DNA of 64,000 bases from SW4 sp042466115 (GCF_042466115.1 NZ_JAXHBQ010000001.1:1178001-1242000); one strand, 5' to 3'. Shown: positions 1 to 9,793, numbered from the stretch's first letter. A program made the numbers and translations. The notes: a model not told the origin generated them from the sequence alone.

Positions 1-2229
1 GCCCCTGACACCGCTGTCCCACAGGGCATCCTGCACCGCGTTGGCCACCGCGGCAAGCGCGCCAACAGTGCCCGCCTCGCCGCAGCCCTTCATGCCCATC
101 GGGTTATAAAGGCTGGGGGTGGGTAGATTCTCAAAGCTGATCATCGGCAGGTCATCGGCGCGCGGCATCGCGTAATCCATGAAACTGGCCGACAAAAGCT
201 GCCCTGTTTCGTCATGGACAACCTGTTCCGTGATCGCCTGCCCGATCCCTTGGGCAACACCGCCGTGCACCTGCCCTGCGACCAGCATCGGGTTGATAAG
301 ATTGCCAAAATCGTCAACCACAGTATATCGCGCGACCGTCACGACACCCGTTTCGCGGTCAATTTCAACTTCGGCCACATGCGCGCCATTGGGAAACGAT
401 CGCTGCTCCAGCGTGATTGTCGCGCTTTGGTTCAGCAGATCGCCGCGCCCTGCGTCCCGCGCCATCTGCGCCACCTCAAGCATGGTTGGCGCAAGGTTCG
501 ATCCTGCGATACGGAACTGTGCATCATCAAAGGTAATGTCAGCGGTATCAACCCCTTCGACGGCGGCCAGAAACGCCGCAAAACTGGTCGTTATCTTGTC
601 CACCACGGCCAAAGTCGCCGTGTTTTGCACGGTCACCGACCGTGACCCGCCCGTGCCACCGCCCGTTGCGATCAGGTCACTATCGCCTTGCACCACGGTG
701 ATCCGGTCGGCTGGAATGCCCGTCTGGTCAGACAGAAACCGGGCAAAGACCGTTTCATGCCCCTGCCCGTTCGACTGCGTGCCGACAAAAATCGACGCAG
801 TGCCATCAGCGTTGAACACCACATTCGCGGTTTCGGTCGGCGCGCCAAGGATGCTTTCGATATAGTAACACAAGCCCTGCCCGCGCAGTTTGCCCGCCTT
901 TGCAGATGCGTCACGCCGCGCGGCAAACCCCGCGCGATCGGCATTTTCGCCAACGCGGTCCAGAACGGCGGCGAAATCGCCCACGTCATAGGGTTGCCCC
1001 GTGGCCGAGGTATAGGGAAACTGGTCGGGGCGGATGAAGTTGCGCCGCCGCAACTCCCACGGATCAATGCCAAGGCTGCGCGCCGCGTGATCCATCACCC
1101 GTTCCAGCACGAAAATCGCCTCGGGGCGCCCCGCGCCGCGATAGGCATCGACCTGCGTGGTATTGGTGTAAACGCCCTTGGTGTTCATCCAGACGGTCTG
1201 CATGTCATAGACGCCGGGCAGCACCTTTGAAAACAGTTCCGACTGGATCGGCTGCGCATACTGGCTGTTGTATGCGCCCATATTGGCAATGGTTTCAACG
1301 CGGTAGGACAGTATGTGATGATCCGCGTCCAGCGCCAGCGTGGCTGTCGACACCAGATCGCGGCCCGCATTATCGCTTTGCATGCCTTCGCTGCGGTCCG
1401 ACATCCATTTAACGGGACGGCCCAGCGCGCGGGCGGCATGGGCCACCAAGGTCGTTTCAGGATAGGCCATCGCCTTCATGCCAAAGCCGCCACCCACATC
1501 GGGATTCGTGACGCGAATGTCGGCAGCGTCCAAGTTGAGGTGATACACCAGATCGGATTTCACCGCCCAGACACCCTGCCCGTTGACGGCCACATGCAGG
1601 CGGTTCCCGTCCGGTTCGGCGTAGCAGCCGCGCGGTTCCATCGCATTGCAGATGATGCGGTTGTCAGCCACCTCAAGGGTGACAAAATGCGCCGCGCCAG
1701 CCTCGGCCTTTGCTACGGCGTCGCGGTCTCCCAGCCCGAAATCAAAGGCCAGATTGTCGCGCACCTCGTCGTGAATTTGCGCGCCACCCACCATGGGCGT
1801 CACCTGCACAGGCAGATCGTCGATATTAAGGCCAATCAATTCGGCCCCATCGCGCGCCTGCGCCAAAGTGTCGGCAACAATAAAGGCAACGGGTTCCCCG
1901 ACAAAACGCACCACACCGCGCGCCAACAACGGGCGTTCGGGGTCCGCACCCTTGGTCCCGTCGATATTGCGCACGGTGGTGCTTTTCATGCCGACGCGCA
2001 GGCCTGCGGTTTCAAGGTCGGACAAAGTCAGGACCAGATGCACACCGTCGCTGTCGCGTGCATCCGTCACATCCAGCGCTGTGATCCGCCCATGCGCCAC
2101 GACCGAACGCAGAACATAGCCGACCAACGCACCATCAGGGGTGATATCGTCGATATAGCGGCCCGCGCCGGTCAGAAAACGGTGATCCTCGACCCGGGCC
2201 ACAGACTGCGATTTGCCAAACTTTTCCAT
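1..2229 (-). CDS. Molybdopterin-binding large subunit, CoxL form II-like (3' end cut by window)
   Basis: This is the large, molybdenum-cofactor-binding subunit of a xanthine dehydrogenase/CO dehydrogenase family hydroxylase. It would work with a medium FAD subunit and a small 2Fe-2S subunit, neither of which is in view. The ATG lies at 2227-2229 and the protein begins MEKFGKSQSVARVEDHRFL, the usual start of the family. About 743 residues are visible before the window edge, so only the last few tens are missing. The active-site loop reads AYRGAGR (about 1126-1146). True CO dehydrogenases (form I) carry AYRCSFR, so this is form II and its substrate is unknown. The conserved GCGEAGTVG with the catalytic glutamate is present near the cut end. 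A conserved QSNGQGHET stretch is also visible. It lies 49 bp downstream of ornithine decarboxylase on the same strand. The family assignment is strong; oxidation of CO is not supported. Confidence 0.9.
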   Translation of the reverse strand, partial: MEKFGKSQSVARVEDHRFLTGAGRYIDDITPDGALVGYVLRSVVAHGRITALDVTDARDSDGVHLVLTLSDLETAGLRVGMKSTTVRNIDGTKGADPERPLLARGVVRFVGEPVAFIVADTLAQARDGAELIGLNIDDLPVQVTPMVGGAQIHDEVRDNLAFDFGLGDRDAVAKAEAGAAHFVTLEVADNRIICNAMEPRGCYAEPDGNRLHVAVNGQGVWAVKSDLVYHLNLDAADIRVTNPDVGGGFGMKAMAYPETTLVAHAARALGRPVKWMSDRSEGMQSDNAGRDLVSTATLALDADHHILSYRVETIANMGAYNSQYAQPIQSELFSKVLPGVYDMQTVWMNTKGVYTNTTQVDAYRGAGRPEAIFVLERVMDHAARSLGIDPWELRRRNFIRPDQFPYTSATGQPYDVGDFAAVLDRVGENADRAGFAARRDASAKAGKLRGQGLCYYIESILGAPTETANVVFNADGTASIFVGTQSNGQGHETVFARFLSDQTGIPADRITVVQGDSDLIATGGGTGGSRSVTVQNTATLAVVDKITTSFAAFLAAVEGVDTADITFDDAQFRIAGSNLAPTMLEVAQMARDAGRGDLLNQSATITLEQRSFPNGAHVAEVEIDRETGVVTVARYTVVDDFGNLINPMLVAGQVHGGVAQGIGQAITEQVVHDETGQLLSASFMDYAMPRADDLPMISFENLPTPSLYNPMGMKGCGEAGTVGALAAVANAVQDALWDSGVRG

Positions 2230-2278
2230 GCCACCCCCGGTGTTGCGCCTGTCAGCCTAACCGGAATGGCCGCGCTGT

Positions 2279-3400
2279 CTAGAGGTGGTCAACCTGCACA
2301 CTGATCCTGTCGCCATAGCCGTTGAACCGCGTGGTGACGCCGGACAGATAAGCGCCCATCGCCGCAAAGATGATCCAGTCGCCCTCGGCCAGATCACGCG
2401 GCAAGGGCAAGGGATCAGGCAGTTGGTCGATGCTGTCACAGGTCGGGCCGAACACGATGCGCGGGTCAGGCACGCCACTGCGCAGTGTGCCATCAGGGGC
2501 GACGACACGGAACGTCGGCACGACCATCGACGGAAATTCCGACAGCCCGCCATAGACACCGTCATTCAAATAAACACGTCCTGCGCGCAGGGATTTGACC
2601 TGCACGGCGTAAGCATGGCTGTCGGCGACCAGCCCGCGCCCCGGTTCACAGACCAGCGCCGGGCGCTGTGCAAACGCATCCATCGCGCCCGCGATGGCGT
2701 CAAAAAACGGCTGCATATCCACCGGCGCGCCATCCCGCGCCGATGGAAATCCGCCCCCAACGTTGAGCCGTGCAATCGTCACACCTGCAGCTTGCGCAAT
2801 CCGCGCAGCCGCGCGCACGTAGGTGCCATACGCATTCGGGTCGCGGCATTGGGTGCCCACGTGAAATGTCAGTGCCGGTTTGAAACCGGCCGCCGCGACC
2901 TGTCGCAACAGCTCCACGGCTTCGCCTTCCTCGGCCCCGAACTTGGCACCGAAATTATAGGCCGCACCACCGACCGGTAATTTGAAACGCACCGCAATTT
3001 CGCAATCGGTGACACCCAAGGCGATCAGTTTTGCCAATTCACCAGCATCGTCCACCGACCAGGAATCCACCCTCGCAGCGATGCCAAAGGCAATTTCATC
3101 GCGCGAGCGCACGGGGTTGTTGTAATGCAGCGCCGCGTGCGGACACAGCCGCCGGATCAGCGCAATTTCGTCCGGCGAGGCGACATCGAAACCGCCAATG
3201 CCACCCGCACAAAGGCGCATGATCACCGCCTCGTCGGGATTGGCCTTGACCGCGTAAGTCACCATCCCGTCAAAGCCCGCACAAAATTCCGCAAGCCGTG
3301 CGTCCAAAGCGGCAGGCGCAAAGAAATGCACCGGCATGTCGGGCGCGTTGGCTGCGAGAAAACTCACAGGCGTGGCTTGCGGGACGGTTTGTTGCTGCAT
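2279..3400 (-). CDS. Ornithine decarboxylase (type III fold, PLP)
   Basis: This enzyme decarboxylates ornithine, or related basic amino acids, to putrescine, the entry to polyamine synthesis in the cytoplasm. At 373 residues it has the length of the short alanine-racemase-fold group. Visible motifs in order are YAVKAN with the PLP lysine near residue 50, FHVGTQC, the phosphate-binding GGGFPS, EPGRGLV, and FGPTCDSID with the catalytic cysteine of the dimer interface. The C-terminal DWIIFAAMGAY is typical of eukaryotic-like ornithine decarboxylases. A lysine/ornithine dual specificity, known in some bacteria, cannot be excluded. It is transcribed divergently from an Lrp/AsnC-type regulator 113 bp away, which may control it in response to an amino acid. 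Confidence 0.9.
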   Translation of the reverse strand: MQQQTVPQATPVSFLAANAPDMPVHFFAPAALDARLAEFCAGFDGMVTYAVKANPDEAVIMRLCAGGIGGFDVASPDEIALIRRLCPHAALHYNNPVRSRDEIAFGIAARVDSWSVDDAGELAKLIALGVTDCEIAVRFKLPVGGAAYNFGAKFGAEEGEAVELLRQVAAAGFKPALTFHVGTQCRDPNAYGTYVRAAARIAQAAGVTIARLNVGGGFPSARDGAPVDMQPFFDAIAGAMDAFAQRPALVCEPGRGLVADSHAYAVQVKSLRAGRVYLNDGVYGGLSEFPSMVVPTFRVVAPDGTLRSGVPDPRIVFGPTCDSIDQLPDPLPLPRDLAEGDWIIFAAMGAYLSGVTTRFNGYGDRISVQVDHL

Positions 3401-3513
3401 CGTGATCCCTGATATTGCTTTTCATCAGGATAGGTGCGGGTTTCGTCAAAATATCGTGGCGCTTTGCACAAAATGACTCTTGTTTTCGCCGGTTTGCCGG
3501 AGATACTGGCGAT

Positions 3514-3954
3514 ATGACCGATCTTGACCAAACCGACCGCCAAATCCTGGCCCTTTTGGGCAGCAACGCACGGATGCCCGTCGCCAAACTGGCCGCCCAT
3601 CTGAACCTTGCGCGCACGACCGTTCAAGCCCGCCTTGACCGGCTGGAACGCAATGGCACCATCGCCGGATACACCCTGCGGCTGTCCGATGACGCGCAGG
3701 CGGGGATGATCCGCGCGACCGTGCTGATCAAGATCAAGCCGTCAGCGCAGACAGCCGTGCTGACCCACCTGCGCCATCTGCCTGCAGTCGAAAAGGTGCA
3801 CACCACGTCAGGGCGGTTCGATCTGGCCTGCCAGTTGCGCACAACATCGACGCTGGAACTGGATGAAACGCTGGACAGGATCGGCGCGATTGCGGGTGTT
3901 GAAAGCTCGGAATCGCTGATCCATCTGTCCACGCGGATTGATCGCGCCGTCTGA
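3514..3954 (+). CDS. Lrp/AsnC family transcriptional regulator
   Basis: This is a DNA-binding regulator of the leucine-responsive/AsnC family, 146 residues. The N-terminal winged helix-turn-helix begins LDQTDRQILALLGSNAR and contains a recognition helix around ARTTVQARLDRLERNG. The C-terminal RAM domain, which binds effector amino acids and mediates oligomerisation, follows from about residue 65. I start it at the ATG at 3514 (MTDLDQTDRQ). An upstream in-frame start at 3415 would add 33 residues that look nothing like the family. Divergent placement from ornithine decarboxylase suggests it senses a polyamine precursor or amino acid and controls that gene; this is inference from position. The stop is about 60 bp before the preferred valS start. 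Confidence 0.88.
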   Translation: MTDLDQTDRQILALLGSNARMPVAKLAAHLNLARTTVQARLDRLERNGTIAGYTLRLSDDAQAGMIRATVLIKIKPSAQTAVLTHLRHLPAVEKVHTTSGRFDLACQLRTTSTLELDETLDRIGAIAGVESSESLIHLSTRIDRAV

Positions 3955-4014
3955 CCCTTTCCCTTGCGCGCTGCATTGGGTATTCCCCCATTCAAACCAG
4001 ATGGGACTAAACTG

Positions 4015-7000
4015 ATGCCAATGGAAAAGACATTCGATTCCGCGATTGCCGAAGGGCGCATTTATGCCGCGTGGGAAGACGCAAACGCCTTTGCCGCGGG
4101 GGCCAATGCCAGCCGCGACGACACCTTTTGCATCATGCTGCCACCTCCCAATGTGACCGGTTCCTTGCATGTCGGGCACGCCTTCAACCACACGCTGATG
4201 GATATCCTGACCCGCTGGAAACGCATGCAGGGCTTTGACACCCTGTGGCAGCCCGGATTGGATCACGCAGGGATCGCCACGCAGTTGATGGTGGAAAAGG
4301 AACTGGCCGACACCCAGCAACCCAAGCGGGTTGAACTGGGCCGCGAGGAATTCCTGAAAAAGGTCTGGGAATGGAAAGCCGCCAAGGGTGGCACCATCGA
4401 GCAGCAGGCCCGCCGGTTGGGCGACAGCATGGACTGGTCACGATCCGCCTTTACGATGTCGGGTGCCGAAACCGCGCCCGACACGGAAAAGGACGGAAAC
4501 TTCCACGACGCCGTGATCCGCGTCTTTGTCGATATGTATGACAAGGGGCTGATCTATCGTGGCAAACGTCTGGTCAACTGGGACCCGCACTTTGAAACGG
4601 CGATTTCCGATCTTGAGGTCGAAAACATCGAAGTCGACGGCCACATGTGGCACTTCAAATACCCGCTGGCTGGTGGGGAAACCTATGAATACGTTGAAAA
4701 AGACGAAGACGGGAATGTCACCCTGCGCGAAACGCGCGACTATATTTCCATCGCCACGACCCGCCCTGAAACCATGCTGGGCGACGGCGCGGTTGCCGTG
4801 CATCCATCTGATGAACGCTATGCGCCGATCGTTGGTAAACTGTGCGAAATTCCGGTTGGCCCCGCTGAACACCGCCGTCTGATCCCGATCATCACCGACG
4901 AATACCCTGACAAGGATTTCGGATCGGGTGCCGTGAAAATCACCGGCGCGCATGATTTCAACGACTATCAGGTGGCCAAGCGCGGCGGCATCCCGATGTA
5001 TAACCTGATGGACACCAAAGGCGCGATGCGCGCCGACGGTAAGCCTTACGCTGACGAGGCCGCCATGGCCCAAGCCATCGCCAATGGCACGGCTGAATTC
5101 ACCGAAGCCACGGTTGCCGCAATGAACCTTGTCCCCGAAGACTACCGCGGGCTGGATCGTTTCGAGGCGCGCAAACGCGTGGTCGCCGACATCACCGCCG
5201 AAGGGCTGGCCGTGTCGACCCTCGTGAAGACCATCGACGAGGAAACCAATTCCGAACATCTGGAAAAGGTGCCGTTTGTCGAATCCAAGAAAATCATGCA
5301 GCCGTTTGGCGACCGTTCCAAAGTGGTCATCGAACCGATGCTGACAGACCAGTGGTTCGTGGACACCGACAAGATCGTCGGCCCCGCGCTCGAATCCGTG
5401 CGTCAGGGCGATGTGAAAATCATTCCGGAATCCGGCGAGAAGGTGTTCTTTCACTGGCTGGAAAATATCGAACCGTGGTGCATCTCGCGCCAGTTGTGGT
5501 GGGGGCATCAGATTCCGGTTTGGTATGGACCTGAAGTCGTTGACGGTCAAATCAACCAAAACGCCAACTCTTCGCCGAAGGCCTTTTGTGCCGCCAGCGG
5601 CGGCGAGGCGCGAAAGCTCGCAGAAGCATACTATGGTGAACTTGCGGATGTTAGCTATGCGAGCAACGCCGCCGAGTTGACACAGAAATTCTATGAACTG
5701 GGCAAATTGGAAGGCTCAGAGAAACCGCATGTAATGTTGGGTCGCGACCCCGATGTCCTCGACACATGGTTCTCCTCTGGCCTCTGGCCGTTCGGCACGC
5801 TGGGCTGCGCCGAGGACACGCCCGAATTGCACAAATACTTCCCCGGCGATGTGTTGATCACCGGGCAGGATATCCTGTTTTTCTGGGTCGCGCGGATGAT
5901 GATGATGTCCCAAGCGGTGCTGCACGAAAACCCGTTCCACACGGTTTACCTTCACCAGCTTGTGCGCGATGCCAAAGGCGAGAAGATGTCCAAAACCCGT
6001 GGCAACGTCATTGATCCTCTTGATATGATTGACCTTTACGGCGCCGATGCCCTGCGCATGTCGAACGCCGCGATGGCCGCCCTTGGTGGTGTGCTGAAAA
6101 TTTCCGAGGACCGGATCAAGGGCTATCGCAACTTTGGCACGAAACTGTGGAACGCCTGCCGCTTTGCGGAAATGAACGACGCCGTGGGCAGTGACGGGGC
6201 CATCCCGACACCCACAGCGCCCGTGAACAAATGGATCATTGGCGAAACAGGTCGCGTGCGCGAAGAGGTAGACGCCGCCCTCACCGCCTATCGGTTCAAC
6301 GATGCCGCCAACGCGCTTTATGCTTTTGTCTGGGGCAAGGTTTGCGACTGGTATGTGGAACTCTCCAAGCCGTTGTTGATGGACGGGGACGCGGACGCCA
6401 AGGCCGAAACGCAGGCGACAATGGCATGGGTTCTCGACCAATGCCTGATCCTGCTGCACCCGATTATGCCGTTTATTACCGAGGAACTCTGGGGCACCCT
6501 TGGCACCCGCGACAAATTGCTGGTTCACGCCGATTGGCCCACTTACACGGCGGCTGATTTGGTTGACCCCGAGGCCGACGCCGAACTGGGCTGGACCATC
6601 GCCATGATCGAAGGTGTGCGGTCTGCCCGCGCGCAGATGAACGTGCCTGCGGGGCTGAAAATTCCGGTGTTGCGCCTGAACACGGACGCCCCTGCACAGG
6701 TGGCGTGGGACAACAACCAAGTGATGATCAAACGCCTTGCACGGATTGATAGCATGACGGCTGTCGATGAAGCTCCCAAAGGCTCGCTCACCGTCGCCAC
6801 ACCGGGCGCGACATTCGCGCTGCCGCTGGCCGATATCGTTGACGTGGACGCGGAAAAAGAACGTATCGCCAAAAGCCTGGGCAAGGTTGAAAAGGAAGCG
6901 GGCGGATTACGTGGCCGGTTGAACAACCCGAAATTCGTTGAATCCGCACCCGATGAAATCGTCGCCGAGGCCAAGGCAAATCTGGCCCTGCGCGAAGAAG

Positions 7001-7047
7001 AAATCGCGCAACTGTCCGCCGCGCTGGACCGGCTAAACGAAATCTAG
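4015..7047 (+). CDS. valS: Valyl-tRNA synthetase
   Basis: This charges tRNA-Val with valine in the cytoplasm. The class I signatures are both present: HVGHA (the HIGH motif, near residue 50) and GEKMSKTRGN (KMSKS motif). The CP1 editing domain lies between them, and the C-terminal coiled coil characteristic of ValRS closes the protein (ERIAKSLGKVEKE onward). The ATG at 4015 gives MPMEKTFDSAIAEG. A TTG in frame at 3964 is possible but adds a non-conserved tail. The protein has 1010 residues, long for bacterial ValRS. One reason is a stretch between WYGPEVV and GRDPDVLDTW (about 5530-5745) that looks inserted and is less GC-rich than the rest of the gene. In many alphaproteobacteria valS sits next to pcm-tolC-PopZ; here that block is 12 kb away. 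Confidence 0.97.
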   Translation: MPMEKTFDSAIAEGRIYAAWEDANAFAAGANASRDDTFCIMLPPPNVTGSLHVGHAFNHTLMDILTRWKRMQGFDTLWQPGLDHAGIATQLMVEKELADTQQPKRVELGREEFLKKVWEWKAAKGGTIEQQARRLGDSMDWSRSAFTMSGAETAPDTEKDGNFHDAVIRVFVDMYDKGLIYRGKRLVNWDPHFETAISDLEVENIEVDGHMWHFKYPLAGGETYEYVEKDEDGNVTLRETRDYISIATTRPETMLGDGAVAVHPSDERYAPIVGKLCEIPVGPAEHRRLIPIITDEYPDKDFGSGAVKITGAHDFNDYQVAKRGGIPMYNLMDTKGAMRADGKPYADEAAMAQAIANGTAEFTEATVAAMNLVPEDYRGLDRFEARKRVVADITAEGLAVSTLVKTIDEETNSEHLEKVPFVESKKIMQPFGDRSKVVIEPMLTDQWFVDTDKIVGPALESVRQGDVKIIPESGEKVFFHWLENIEPWCISRQLWWGHQIPVWYGPEVVDGQINQNANSSPKAFCAASGGEARKLAEAYYGELADVSYASNAAELTQKFYELGKLEGSEKPHVMLGRDPDVLDTWFSSGLWPFGTLGCAEDTPELHKYFPGDVLITGQDILFFWVARMMMMSQAVLHENPFHTVYLHQLVRDAKGEKMSKTRGNVIDPLDMIDLYGADALRMSNAAMAALGGVLKISEDRIKGYRNFGTKLWNACRFAEMNDAVGSDGAIPTPTAPVNKWIIGETGRVREEVDAALTAYRFNDAANALYAFVWGKVCDWYVELSKPLLMDGDADAKAETQATMAWVLDQCLILLHPIMPFITEELWGTLGTRDKLLVHADWPTYTAADLVDPEADAELGWTIAMIEGVRSARAQMNVPAGLKIPVLRLNTDAPAQVAWDNNQVMIKRLARIDSMTAVDEAPKGSLTVATPGATFALPLADIVDVDAEKERIAKSLGKVEKEAGGLRGRLNNPKFVESAPDEIVAEAKANLALREEEIAQLSAALDRLNEI

Positions 7048-7060
7048 AACCGATGCGCGC

Positions 7061-7225
7061 TTAGGGAACCAACCGTTCCACGGCGCGCATCATCCCCAAC
7101 CCCTTGTCATAGACCAGCGTCAGAATGCGCCGCCCGCCCGCGCGGGTTGCCAGTGTCGGCAGGGCGCGCACCGTCACAGCCGCGCCGGTTGCGGCCAGAA
7201 AGCCGCGCCGTGTCAGTTTCGCCAT
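7061..7225 (-). CDS. Small Tat-signal-like protein, function unknown
   Basis: This is a 54-residue protein starting MAKLTRRGFLAATGAA, an almost textbook twin-arginine signal (LTRRGFLAA) followed by a short hydrophobic stretch. Only about 25 residues remain after the signal region, including RAGGRRILTLVYDKGLG. An upstream start at 7258 would add eleven charged residues. I prefer 7225 because an AGGGGG ribosome site precedes it. The gene sits between the end of valS, convergent with it, and the divergent HisC-like aminotransferase. It could be a real mini-protein or the remnant of a larger Tat substrate. I do not recognise a function. Confidence 0.5.
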   Translation of the reverse strand: MAKLTRRGFLAATGAAVTVRALPTLATRAGGRRILTLVYDKGLGMMRAVERLVP

Positions 7226-7312
7226 CGGGAAATCCCCCTTTTTGCGATCCATTCGCATCTAGCCACGCATTAACCTCTTTGCAAAGGGGACAAGGGGCGG
7301 TTATCTCCCCCT

Positions 7313-8426
7313 ATGACTGATGATCCGCGCCTGACCCCGCTTGCCGCCGCCCTGCCCGCCAGCGTTCCTTTCGTTGGCCCCGAAGCACAGGAACGCGCGC
7401 GCGGTGCACCGTTTGCGGCCCGTCTGGGCGCAAATCGAGTCCGTCTTTGGCCCCTCGCCCAAGGCGATTGCGGCGATGGAAGCCGCGGCCAGCGAGATCT
7501 GGAAATACGCCGACCCCGAAAGCCATGATTTGCGTGCCGCGCTGGCGGCACACCACGGGATCGCCCCCGAACACATCATGATAGGCGAAGGAATCGACAC
7601 CTTGCTGGGGCTATTGGTGCGGCTGATGGTCGGCCCCGGCGATGCGGTCGTGACCAGTGCAGGCGCCTATCCGACGTTCAATTACCATGTGGCCGGCTTT
7701 GGCGGGGTGTTGCATCAGGTCGCCTATACCGGCAATTTCGAAGACCCCGACCACCTGACCACCAAGGCCCGCGAAGTCCGCGCTAAGCTGATCTATCTGG
7801 CCAATCCCGACAATCCCATGGGCAGCGTCCACAGTGCCAAAACGATCCGCCGGATGCTGAAATCCGTGCCCGACCACGCGCTTTTGGTGCTGGACGAAGC
7901 CTATGTCGAACTGGCTCCCGACGGCACGACCCCCGACATCGACCCGACCGATACCCGCGTGATCCGCATGCGCACCTTTTCCAAGGGCTATGGCATGGCG
8001 GGCGCGCGGGTTGGCTATGCGATTGGACCGGCGCCACTGATCAATGCCTTCAACAAGGTGCGCAACCATTTCGGGATGAACCGGATTTCACAGACGGGCG
8101 CGCTGGCGGCACTGGCCGATCAGGACTGGCTGGCACAGGTGCGCGGCAAGGTCGCCACAGCCCGTGGCCGGATCGCGGCCATCGCTGCCGAAAACGGCCT
8201 GACGGCCCTCCCCTCGGCGACGAATTTTGTCGCCATTGATTGCGGTGCCGATGGTAATTTTGCGCGTGCGGTTCTGAATGGCCTGATTGCGCGTGGCATT
8301 TTTGTGCGCATGCCGTTTGTTGCACCACAAGACCGCTGCATCCGCATCAGTTGCGGAACCGACGCCGATATGGACGCGCTGGCTAGCGCGCTGCCCCAGG
8401 CACTGGCCGCGGCGCGCAAGGCCTAG
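7313..8426 (+). pseudogene. HisC-like PLP aminotransferase, interrupted by a 1-bp insertion
   Basis: This is a class I/II fold aminotransferase of the histidinol-phosphate transaminase type. Reading starts at the ATG at 7313 (MTDDPRLTPLAAALP) and runs through GAPFAARLGAN. It then loses frame. The rest continues one frame over as ESVFGPSPKAIAAMEAAA. Removing a single C at 7436 restores GANESVFGPSPKA, the conserved N-terminal signature of the family. The repaired gene is 1113 nt, an exact multiple of three, encoding 370 residues. Downstream features are intact: NPDNPMG, DEAYVEL and the PLP lysine in TFSKGYGMAGARVG. Either the gene is freshly inactivated or this is a sequencing indel. An open frame starting at 7341 exists, but its first 32 residues have no family character. 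The in vivo substrate is unclear. Confidence 0.8.
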
Positions 8427-8432
8427 GCTGCC

Positions 8433-9662
8433 TTAGCCGCAGCACTGTTTGGCCGTGCAAGCAGCGGGCGCGATCGCCACGCGTGACCCATCCGCGATCA
8501 ACTGGGTCGCCGCCGCGACTGCGCCCTTTCCATGTGGAATATCCAGCGCAACAAGGCCCGCATCCAGACACGCCAGCACGCCCAGAACCATATGTGCATT
8601 CACGTGCCCCATGTGGCCGATGCGGAAATAGGCATCCGCCGGTTCACGCCCCAAACCGATGCCAAGTGTCACGCCTGCCACCTGTTCAAGCCATGCGCGC
8701 AAGCGGTCACCATCGGGCGACCCGATCCCGATCGACGTGACGGCATGCGAACGTTGCACCGGGTTTGCAACATTCAGTTTCAGCGGACCGCCCTGCCCCC
8801 AGACTTCACAAGCTGCCCAGATTGCACGGGCCAGCGTTTCATGGCGATGCCAGACGTTTTCCAGCCCTTCCTCCTTGATCATATCAAGGGCGGCGCGCAG
8901 CCCGAACAGGTGGTGCGTTGGTGCGGTGCCATCAAAATGTTGCCAGTATCCGTCCGGGTTGGCGCGCGGCGTCCAGTCCCAATAGCGGCTGACACGGGGC
9001 ATTTGCGCACGCACCGCGGCGGCCTTGGAGTTGAACCAGACAAACCCAAGCCCGGGTGGCGTCATCAGCCCCTTCTGGCTGGCGGCGATCGTCACATCCA
9101 CGCCCCATGCGTCCATCTCGAAACGGTCACACCCCAGTGACGCGATACAATCGGCCATCAGCAGCGCGCCGTGGCCCGACAAATCCATGACGTCACGCAA
9201 GCCCTTGATATCATTCTTGATACCGGTGGATGTATCAACAAACACAGCCAGGACAGCCTTGATCCGCCCGTCTTTGTCCTGCGCCAAACGTTTTTCAACT
9301 GCGCCCAGATCAATCGCCTGCTCGTCGCCAAAGTCGAGCGTTTCAACAGTCACGCCCAATCCATCCGCCATTTCGCCCCAGCCGTGGCCAAACCGCCCTG
9401 TCGCCAGCACCAGCACCGTGTCGCCGGGCGCGACAACATTGCTTAGTGCCGCCTCCCACGCGCCATGGCCATTGACGATATAGATTGCGACCTGGTGATC
9501 GGTGCGGGCAACGGCACGCAGATCGGGCAGGATGCTTGCGGTCATGTCGATCAACTCGCCCGTATAGATATTGGGGGCGGCGCGGTGCATCGCGTTCAAC
9601 ACGCGGTCTGGCATGACAGATGGGCCGGGAATGGCCAGATAGGGACGACCGTTGGACAGCAT
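8433..9662 (-). CDS. Class V aminotransferase, serine/alanine-glyoxylate type
   Basis: This is a PLP-dependent fold-type I aminotransferase of 409 residues, related to serine-glyoxylate and alanine-glyoxylate aminotransferases. It would transfer an amino group to glyoxylate, giving glycine. The N-terminus (NGRPYLAIPGPSVMPDRVL) and the substrate loop NIYTGELIDM are typical. The PLP lysine sits in AASQKGLMTPPGLG, and the C-terminal arginine and GHMGHVNAHMVLGVLA segment match the family. The C-terminus ends in an unusual cysteine-bearing tail, CTAKQCCG. It converges on the HisC-like gene with only 6 bp between them. Donor specificity (serine, alanine or another amino acid) cannot be told from sequence. 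Confidence 0.85.
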   Translation of the reverse strand: MLSNGRPYLAIPGPSVMPDRVLNAMHRAAPNIYTGELIDMTASILPDLRAVARTDHQVAIYIVNGHGAWEAALSNVVAPGDTVLVLATGRFGHGWGEMADGLGVTVETLDFGDEQAIDLGAVEKRLAQDKDGRIKAVLAVFVDTSTGIKNDIKGLRDVMDLSGHGALLMADCIASLGCDRFEMDAWGVDVTIAASQKGLMTPPGLGFVWFNSKAAAVRAQMPRVSRYWDWTPRANPDGYWQHFDGTAPTHHLFGLRAALDMIKEEGLENVWHRHETLARAIWAACEVWGQGGPLKLNVANPVQRSHAVTSIGIGSPDGDRLRAWLEQVAGVTLGIGLGREPADAYFRIGHMGHVNAHMVLGVLACLDAGLVALDIPHGKGAVAAATQLIADGSRVAIAPAACTAKQCCG

Positions 9663-9793
9663 GGAAACCTCGTGTGCGGGATCAACCGCGTGACATTACG
9701 CGCCTTTGGTGCGGGGTCAATCACTTGCCTTGCTTGCCCTTTGACCCCATTTGCGACTAGACCCGACTAAGCGCCACAGGAGCCCGCCCAAGA

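Noticed and set aside
1..2229. Genuine CO dehydrogenase (form I)
   Set aside because: The active-site loop is AYRGAGR, not AYRCSFR.
4438..5559. 373-codon antisense frame within valS
   Set aside because: Antisense shadow; valS has both class I motifs on the plus strand and the antisense protein is low in recognisable structure.
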